This document shows positions 58,001 through 64,000 of a stretch of 64,000 bases of DNA, in pieces (positions within the stretch are counted from its first letter, which is position 1; each line of letters starts with the position of its first letter). This DNA comes from Toxorhynchites rutilus septentrionalis. Taxonomy: Eukaryota > Arthropoda > Insecta > Diptera > Culicidae. The DNA lies in assembly GCF_029784135.1 (NCBI RefSeq), contig NC_073745.1:104798125-104862124 (forward strand). Direction: 5' to 3'. Made by a program: the position numbers and the translations under genes. Below the pieces are notes generated by a model. The model was given only the letters and a program-made list of their open reading frames with translations. It was not told the DNA's origin and did not search any database.

Positions 58001-58738
58001 TTGGCAGCGATATACTGGGCGCTGGACAGCGTCGCCTCACGACCTGTTGAACACTATTACATTGTAACGGATAGTCTTAGCTCTGTCGAAGCTATCCGTT
58101 CAGTGAGGCCGGAAAAGCACTCGCCGTACTTCCTTGAGAGAATACGAGAAATTTTGAGTGCTTTATCCAGACGCTGTTATGTCATTACCTTTGTCTGGGT
58201 CCCTTCACATTGCTCAATTCCGGGTAATGAGAGGGCTGACTCATTAGCAAAGGTAGGTGCGATTGAAGGCGACATTTACCAGCGTCAAATCGCCTTCAAT
58301 GAATTTTTTTCTTTAGTCCGTAAAAATACCATCGCTAACTGGCAACGCAAATGGAACGAAGATGAATTGGGCCGGTGGTTTCACTCGATTATCCCTAAGG
58401 TTAGCCTCAAACCGTGGTTCAAAAGTCTGGACTTGAGTCGGGACTTTATTCGCACCTTCTCCCGACTCATGTCCAATCACTGTTCGTTAGATGCGCTTCT
58501 CTTTCGTTTCATTCTTTCCAGCAACAATCTCTGCGTCTGTGGTCAAGGTTATCACGACATCGAGCATGTTGTTTGGTCGTGCGAGATGTATCTTGTCGCC
58601 AGATCGAATTTAGAAAACTCCCTTCGGGCCCGAGGAAGACAGCCCAATGTGCCGGTGAGAGATGTGTTGGCTCGGTTAGACCTTGATTACATGACCCAAA
58701 TATATGTTTTCCTTAAAGCTATCGATCTTCGTGTGTGA
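55055..58738 (+). CDS. I-clade ORF2: AP endonuclease, reverse transcriptase, RNase H (intact)
   Basis: 1227 residues. The endonuclease spans about 12-230: QWN at 15-17, SETW with the catalytic glutamate at about 44, GDFNSHG near 143, GSDHLPI near 222. The reverse transcriptase spans about 460-740: KPGKPASDFNSYRPI, YGFRRGKGTNDCL, FLDIKGAFDSV near 567, GLPQGSCLSPLLYN near 627, and the LADDG active site near 656. RNase H spans about 943-1060: YFTDGS, AELAAIYWAL, TDSLSS, GNERADSLAK with its DEDD-type acids. A C-terminal CVCGQGYHDIEHVVWSC zinc-like cluster is near 1157. It nicks target DNA and copies the RNA at the nick. ATG 55055 sits inside ATGTCTAA shared with the ORF1 stop, so termination-reinitiation is the likely route of translation. 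Confidence 0.95.
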   Translation: MSNLNREVGDITVLQWNCRSLIPKLDAFKFLIHKFNCDVFALSETWLSSRDDLSFHDFNIIRLDRDDRYGGVLLGINKCHSFFRIDLPPIGGIEAVACHANIKGKDLCIVSLYWPPRAAVSRKQLVDMCSLLPEPRLILGDFNSHGTAWGEQYDDNRSLLIYDLCNSFNMTVLNTGETTRVPKPPANPSALDLSLCSNSLSLDCKWNVIQDPNGSDHLPIKISITIGSNSSESINMAYDLTRHIDWKKYADAITLAINSRHGLPPLEEYNFLSRLIHDSAVRAQTKPIPGSTIHRRPPNPWWDSQCSKLYVEKSNAFKAFRKRGTIDNFQTYLDLENQFKNLIKGKKRAYWRNFVGGLSRETSMKKLWKVARNMRNRSSSNESEEHSHRWIFNFARKVCPDFAPVQRIVRDIPQDRCDLDSEFSMVEFSLALLSSNNSAPGSDRIKFNLLKNLPDVAKHRLLNLFNKFLEHNVVPDDWRQVRVIAIQKPGKPASDFNSYRPIAMLSCIRKLLEKMILFRLDRWVETNALLSDTQYGFRRGKGTNDCLALLSSEIQMAYAEKKQMASVFLDIKGAFDSVSIEVLSDKLHSRGLPPLLNNMLYNLLCEKHLNFSHGDSAVSRFSYMGLPQGSCLSPLLYNFYVSDIDNCLTQNCSLRQLADDGVVSVVGSNESDLQGPLQDTLNNFSTWAIGLGIEFSTEKTEMVVFSRKHRPAKPKLQLLGKPITHAMSFKYLGVWFDSKCTWGVHIRYLSKKCQQRINFLRTITGTWWGAHPEDLIMLYRTTILSVMEYGSFCFQSAAKTHLIKLERIQYLCLRIALGCMPSTHTMSLEVLAGLLPLKDRFNLLSLRFLIRCKVMNPLVIGNFEQLIELNFHSGFMSSYHEFISMQVDPSSYIPNRVCFPDYINSSVHFDLSMKQDIHGYSDYQRSRIAPTIFDSKYGGINCDNMYFTDGSSMNESTGFGVFNEIFSTSHSLQNPCSVYIAELAAIYWALDSVASRPVEHYYIVTDSLSSVEAIRSVRPEKHSPYFLERIREILSALSRRCYVITFVWVPSHCSIPGNERADSLAKVGAIEGDIYQRQIAFNEFFSLVRKNTIANWQRKWNEDELGRWFHSIIPKVSLKPWFKSLDLSRDFIRTFSRLMSNHCSLDALLFRFILSSNNLCVCGQGYHDIEHVVWSCEMYLVARSNLENSLRARGRQPNVPVRDVLARLDLDYMTQIYVFLKAIDLRV

Positions 58739-59734
58739 TTGTACCTATGTCCTTATACCCTCCTTTTCATCCATTGCGAGCGATTGGCCCCCATGGTATA
58801 AACAGTAAAATAAGTTGAAATGTAAATATACAATAGATTTAAGAATCGAGTGTGATCATCAACATTGTAACAATTCCCTTATATCCCATCCCTTTCCTGA
58901 AAGATGTCACCCTCTAAACTCGAGTAAACCGCGAGTAATCGGTTTTCCACCTTACTAACCATAGTGTTAGGAAAATTATTTATGTATAGTTTTAAAACAT
59001 ATACTTAAGAATTCGGCTCCTTTAAACTAATGTAACTGAGCCTGTAAAAATAAACGATTTATATAAAAAAAAAACTAACACAATTTTTTGCTGACTAACT
59101 CAGTAGCAAATTCAATTAGCCTTATCAACCAGCTTTCATTTGGTTCCTAGAATCTTCCTTCCCATACAGAGATATTTCAGTTTGAATGAGAAATTACCCC
59201 TTCATCCTTGATGATGGATTATTCAATAAACAACCATCGCACCGCAAATCGAAAGACAGTTTTGAAAACCCCAATAAATTCTGCACAAATATAGGGGTAG
59301 TGGGGGCCAAGTGGTCACCTGCTTGTTTGGTAGTATAACTATTGAGTACTGACACCGTATTGATAGGTATCTTATGTTTGAAGAATTTAATGGACTTTGA
59401 GTCACCCTGTACTTCAGTAGAGCTGTCGCATGTCGATATATGAATAAAAACAGAAATTGCTCTCTCGATAGTCATTAGACCGTAGTTCTGTGCGCATGGT
59501 ATCTAAGGAATTTCTCGTGAAATTTAGTTTATTCAATCTGATATATTGGACAAATCATCAGTTTGGACAACTGTTCACATATTCTAGGAGGTGAACAGAT
59601 ATTTTGTTTAATCTCAGCGATTAATTAGCATAGAAATTACTTTGATGTTTGGGGGCAAAGTGGTCATAGGTGCATAACGACTTACAATGTTCTGTTTACT
59701 AAAGCTAATATACCTCATCACATTCTGCTCTTAA

Positions 59735-61107
59735 CCCTTTCATTATGGCAGTGTGCTCCGCCGAAGTGCTACCCCTGTACGGAGCACTGCGCCGCAAAGT
59801 ATGCACATCGCGCTGGTCGAAGAGCAGCAAAGTACGTAGAATAGAAGGTAGTCTCCTCCCTGCTTTGTTCAAGTAGTGGTAGGCAAAGAAAAAAAGCAAA
59901 AAATTGTAATAAACCATTGATTGAATTCATATAAATTCGAACATTTTTGAATTTTTTTAAATTGTAACAAAAGAACTGTCTCAAAATATGTTTCCAGGGG
60001 ATGAAACAACAGTTAATCATTTTAAAATTAAAAACAGTGAAATTATCGCATCTGTATTATAAAAATAACGCAAAAAACGATGAACAAATGTGTGGAGAGG
60101 TTATATCGAAGCAGTGTCGTTCCCGCAATTTGATAATATGATGAAAGATGAACACTGCTGATTTTTTTGTCTTTCATTGAAGCATCCATCATGAATCATC
60201 GCGACGCTTTCATTGGTCTCAGTTTGGAGTGTTCAGCCGTAGTGGGGCCACTTAAGGGACCAAATTGGCGTTTCTGGAAAACGAGAAAAACATTTTCTCC
60301 ATCCCGGATCATCTTCCGAAGTGATTGCAAATAAATATTTTGCACTTTCGCAAGAAGTGAATGTATAAATTTGGAATTGCGTATGAAACCATTGAAACGG
60401 AACGTTTTGGAAGATCCAAGAAGTAAATGCATGGAACAGCTGAAAACATCTCCGATTAGTTTATCTCATCACAATTTATATAAAAAACACACTTACCTCC
60501 AGTACGAAGACGTCTTCTTTGCTGATTATAGGTTAAAACAGTATCCCCAAAAGAATCCGGCGAAAAATGAAGCGAACAAACAAATATGTTTCGCGTATCG
60601 AACGAGCTTTTGTATTCAAAAAAGTTTAACCATTTCCGTCTCAACAATTTGTTGGTCGGAAAATGGTGGAAAGTTGTCCGATTTTCTTCAAAATTTTTCA
60701 GCTCCGGCATCGCGGGACGTTGCACTTCGACATATTGCTGGAGTAAACAAACACTGTTCAGTATGGAATCGATAAAAAATCACATCAAACCTTACCTGCA
60801 GTGAAAATGCGGTACACTATCGTGATTATCGTTGGCTCGACCAACGATTTGGTCACTTTTTACGATTTTTTGAACTTTTCAAAATAAGAAATATTGCAAA
60901 AACTTCCGAACATCGAACAAATTGAGGATTGTTTATTACTATCTTCTTTGTGTGCGCGCTCCGTGTGTATACACAGGTAATATCACTTACCTTCTATTCT
61001 ACGTACTTTGGAAGAGCAGTATGAATTTCATGTCGTCTAAAGACGACGCTCGTACACACAGCTCGTCGCGCGGATGTCGTCTATAGACGACGCTCGTAAC
61101 GAAAGGG
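59735..61107 (-). mobile_element. Kolobok-like TTAA transposon with THAP exon, non-autonomous
   Basis: 1373 bp flanked by TTAA (59731-59734 and 61108-61111). Its ends are CCCTTTCATTA and, inverted, CCCTTTCGTTA. A perfect 22-bp inverted repeat lies subterminally (59829-59850 and 60988-61009). The right end has two GTCGTCTAWAGACGAC palindromes (61033-61048 and 61076-61091), the left a GTGCTCCG..CGGAGCAC hairpin. The paralogous site in copy A is empty with a single TTAA (10771-10774). TTAA targets combined with a THAP protein are the hallmark of the Kolobok superfamily as I know it; piggyBac lacks THAP. Confidence 0.75.
60497..60733 (-). pseudogene. THAP-domain first exon of a transposase, one frameshift, splice donor
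   Basis: ATG 60733 gives MSKCNVPRCRS, opening the zinc-binding C-x4-C pair, then stops. In the neighbouring frame ENRTTFHHFPTNKLLRRKWL follows, and then CSLHFSPDSFG supplies the C-x2-H pair and the trailing F of a THAP domain. So the whole C2CH module is present with one small indel near 60705. The exon ends at 60497 directly before GTAAGT (60496-60491), a strong splice donor. A further minus-strand open stretch at 60196-60432 could be a following exon but shows no motif. No catalytic domain is seen, so the protein could at most bind DNA. Confidence 0.7.
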
Positions 61108-61340
61108 TTAAAGAGGTTTCTTTTGTGGCTTTAACCCTGGAAAAATATGCCACTTCAATTAAACCATACCTCATTATGCGGAACGTTATGTGTTTCTTAT
61201 AACGTTTTTGTATGCGTGAGAAAATTTGAATTGAGACTCTAGGTGAATAGACCAAGTTTATTTCATACCTTTACCTACTAAATCGGATATGATTTGAAAA
61301 AATTTGGACGAAAAAAACGCATAAATCTAGCCCATTTAGC

Positions 61341-63274
61341 TTGGAGGATTTTACTTATCACCTTATCTATTGCCTTCATGAAGGTTATATAAAATCCAAG
61401 TTGATATAAAATGCCGAATCGCATTTTATCGATCCTCTCTCGTGGCGCGCACATGTCACAAGGCGCTAAGACGCTTAGCAAAGTAGTGAAATTACTCGAT
61501 GTGTTACCCATCGAAGCGTTTGCTTTTGATCCATGCTTTTAAAAACGTACGCGAACTGGTTAAAAAATCGTCGTCAAATTCGTCGGACCTTATTTATTAA
61601 TGATATACGAAATTTTGAATAAAAAGATAGGATCCACTCCCATTATTTAATCATTTGTCAATGTCATCAAAATAAACACACCATCAAACTCATTTCATAA
61701 AATGTGAGGCACAAATCAGAAGGCTTTTCTGAATTTGTGCTTCTGAATTATTTCATAAAAACCCCGAAAATTTAGTGACTCAATAATCGCACATTGTTTC
61801 CCCGCCCCTCGTAATTTATCGCAGCATGTTTTTATGACACCAGAATGACCCAAGCATGACCCGAAACGTTTTACCTAATCATGGGCATTTCAGGAATCCT
61901 TCAGTTTTTCTTTCCTTCACCCCCCCAAATGGGCCCAATCATCACCGGCAGCAAATTACCCCATCAAACCCATTTCGGACGGTCATTGGCTTATGGAAAT
62001 GTCCGACCGAAGCCAAAAACAATAAATCACAATCACCGAGTGAGTCTTGACCACAGCTGAAACGAATCCACTACGCGTCGGAAAATCGGCTGGAAAGTGA
62101 GCGTTTCTTCGCTGGTGCTCCCAGAAGGGAACCACAAGTCCGCAGTGAACATATTTCAAGTATTCATCATTTTGTCGTCGGGTCAGAAGGAGGAATTTTG
62201 CATTTCGTCTCTGGGCGCGGCAAATATTTCAAGTGGTCGTGGTGGTGGTAGGTGGTCTCATGTTGTATTCACTGTTACGGTGGAGTTTTCCGAACACCGA
62301 GAAAGCCATTAATCTGCCAAGCGAAAGCGGAAATTGGCTTTTTGACATGGGAGCGTGGGCGCGTATTTGCGTAACAACGAGAATCGTTTGTGTATATGAA
62401 AGGGAATGCGAATGGTTCTTATTTTTGTCGACGCTCCTAACAAAACATGCACGGGAATGTGATTCCGACATTCCGTTTGACGATAAGAGCGGCGTATGTT
62501 GAAAAATGATACTTTCTTTCGAATAACCACTTCCCGGAATGTGGATGATTTGCAAGAAAACGGACGGTTGTATGGAGATTTTCCACAAATGATATCCTTT
62601 CCCTGGCGGTGGCGAATAACAAGTGTCCCATTTCCTTCGACTCAACGATGGGTGCTCAATTATTAGGAAAAAATTTTTCTTTCCAGAAAGGTCGACTAAG
62701 GTTGAATAGCCCTGATGCTACGCAGCGCACGGTGGACATAATTGGAACAGATTCCCATTCAGTGGCACTCCGTAATATCTGAATGAATAGTACTCATGTT
62801 TCATTGTGCTGAAGGGGAGAAGAGGAAAAACAAATTCGGTTTGAGATAACAGCTCGTGTTGTGAGGCCAATGTACTCAAATAAATATGCCAATTTCTGTG
62901 ATTGCTTGAGAAAATTATACCCGGCTTGATTGGTATGTAATTTCCCTTTAAAAAACCGAAATCGCATTGATTGAGTATAGATCACTCGAGACAACCTAGT
63001 GTTCAGAAAGTTAACGAAGTTTGAGGCTTCTAATCCGCTTTAAGCCAGCTGAGAGAACATAATCTCTAATTACACGATGCTTCTAGATGCTTCACGATGC
63101 GACCCGTTTGATTGGAGGATTCTCTTTCTTTGCTGTGACATAAGCTTGTCGATCGACAAAACTTCGTCGATGGGCTCGAGGCTTAAGCGGTATTACAATG
63201 TTTCGCTGTTCTTACACATATCTGGGGCCACTTAGGTAGAACACTTTGAGTGGTTCTCGGATGTTTAAAGGTTT
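61341..63274. other. Apparently single-copy stretch without recognised gene
   Basis: GC is somewhat higher at 61850-62660. A 138-codon minus frame (62229-62645) lacks motifs and has no splice or start context I trust. No tRNA, rRNA or repeat was recognised. This could be genuine intronic or intergenic host sequence. Confidence 0.4.
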
Positions 63275-63720
63275 TTGGCGTAGAATTACGTCTTTCATTA
63301 AGGGTGCCAAATCAGAAAACAGGTCACGTTTTTATAAAATAAAGTTAATATTAATAACTATTTTTGCCGCGAACGGATTTTGGCGATTTACATACTAAAC
63401 GAATCGGAAATTCCGTAAGATTTGTTTAATATGCTATATATTAGAATCCCCTGGTTTGTAAATGGTTAAAATTCATGAAAACTTTAAGCGTTTCCATTTT
63501 CCCATACATTTGTTCTGTCCATTTGTGTGCTTTCCCGATCAGAGCTGTCAATAACGAGCAACTTATCGACGACCAACGGAGGGGAAATCGTAGGATTTAA
63601 AGTCTCCGTGAACAAAGGAAAAGAAGAAGATTGAAGGGGAATACTTGCCTAGAGTATAAACAGTGGATCTCGCTGAGGCAAACTTTCATTCGGCATCGGA
63701 CTGTTGCGCAATCCAGTTCA
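63275..63720 (+). repeat. Promoter-like dispersed repeat, copy 2, with GACGTAG end
   Basis: It begins with GGCGTAGAATTACGTC (63278-63293) and AAGGGTGCCAAATCAG, then parallels 27148-27500 (GCGAACGGATTTTGGCGAT, AATAACGAGCAACTTATCGA) and ends with TATAAACAG and GGATCTCGCTGAGG. Beyond 63720 the copies diverge. Confidence 0.55.
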
Positions 63721-64000
63721 CTTTGCTTTCGCTACGCTTCGATCTAAGATTGGACCCCACCAGAATCCAACTTGGATATCGTCGTTTGGTTTTTCTGTTC
63801 GTTTTTCGCGTTATTCGGATCGTGTGTTTTTCTTTCCGCGTCATAAATTGGACGCTTCGCGTAGTGTGTGATGATCAAGAAGAAGAGGAAGGCAAGCTCA
63901 AGCCCTGCAAAAAACGAACGCATTGCCAGGGGCAATAAAATTTCGAGGCAAGCGTCATCTAATGATGCACGCGATGTTGGTGCAGTGAAAAGCGCTCGCA
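63721..64000. other. Right edge, no recognised feature
   Basis: Transcript-leader-like sequence downstream of the TATA-like box of the preceding repeat. A short basic frame to 63938 (EEEEGKLKPCKKR) is not supported. Confidence 0.3.

Larger units (their letters stand above)
53073..59073 (+). mobile_element. I-clade non-LTR retrotransposon, copy 3, full length with both ORFs open
   Basis: 6001 bp with 14-bp duplicates ACTAACACAATTTT at 53059-53072 and 59074-59087. 5' UTR 53073-53508, ORF1, ORF2, 3' UTR 58739-59060, then an A-tail. It has no stop, frameshift or evident internal loss. EN-RT-RNase H order and ORF1 knuckles place it in the I clade (MosquI-like, from memory). It is collinear with copy 2 end to end. 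All required parts are present, so it may be competent to retrotranspose. Confidence 0.95.
59291..61340. mobile_element. Outer TIR element, copy B
   Basis: It starts at 59291 with ATAGGGGTAGTGGGGGCCAA, then matches copy A from GGTCACCTGCTTG. 59337-59730 aligns with 10413-10770 and 61112-61320 with 10775-10925 and 15120-15175, including TCTAGGTGAATAGACCAAG. It is interrupted by 59735-61107. The mariner of copy A is absent here (intact TA at 59334-59335). The right end diverges after about 61330. Confidence 0.65.

Noticed and set aside
62229..62645. 138-residue minus-strand protein
   Set aside because: Begins and ends in low-information sequence including a GGT-repeat; competing frames of similar length overlap it.

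Overview
The window looks like nuclear DNA of an insect, most probably a culicine mosquito. This rests on three things read from the sequence: exons of a kinin (leucokinin) receptor, I-clade non-LTR retrotransposons with RNase H of the mosquito MosquI type, and a DD37E transposon of the ITmD37E kind. All family names come from motif reading and memory; no database search was possible. The DNA is AT-rich, full of homopolymer runs, and made largely of transposable elements (TEs) inserted into one another.

The only host gene I can support is at the left edge. Three minus-strand exons (44..1042) encode TM1 to TM6 of a kinin receptor. The N-terminal exon and the TM7/C-terminal exon are not seen. 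From about 1.3 kb to 64 kb I find no convincing host exon, so this stretch is either a very large TE-filled intron or intergenic DNA upstream of the receptor.

Layout. 1.3-3.4 kb: a fossil mariner holding a tRNA-derived SINE, then a dispersed CTAGCTGACC-type repeat that contains a TTAA-type MITE. 6.07-7.42 kb: a TIR element. 7.7-8.5 kb: a dead DD37E-like transposase. 9.05-16.3 kb: a nested stack. An outer TIR element contains a DD41D mariner, a pogo-like MITE that is itself split by a 5'-truncated I element, and a CR1-like reverse transcriptase remnant. 19.6-22.4 kb: a 115-bp tandem array and a hAT MITE with an 8-bp target site duplication (TSD). 22.5-23.8 kb: a second DD41D mariner. 24.4-27.1 kb: a second CTAGCTGACC repeat, a THAP-bearing MITE, another RT remnant and an internally deleted mariner. 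32.6-38.6 kb: a full-length I element with a broken ORF2. 40.3-45.5 kb: an older, diverged I element. 48.9-49.7 kb: a foldback element. 50.3-52.75 kb: a TTAA-flanked element hosting a DD37E transposase gene. 53.07-59.07 kb: a full-length I element with both ORFs open. 59.3-61.3 kb: a second copy of the outer TIR element of the nested stack, carrying a Kolobok-like THAP transposon. 63.3-63.7 kb: a promoter-like repeat also present at 27.1-27.6 kb.

Many insertions could be delimited exactly from TSDs (TA, TTAA, 8 bp, 12-16 bp), and two from empty paralogous sites inside the window. The three young I elements are nearly identical, so that family has moved recently. I found no cellular operon, CRISPR array, functional tRNA gene or plainly new defence system. 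The most unusual items are the potentially active I element, the Kolobok/THAP element with its empty site, the two mariners broken in opposite directions at one T-run, and a snap-back palindrome inside a transposase gene.
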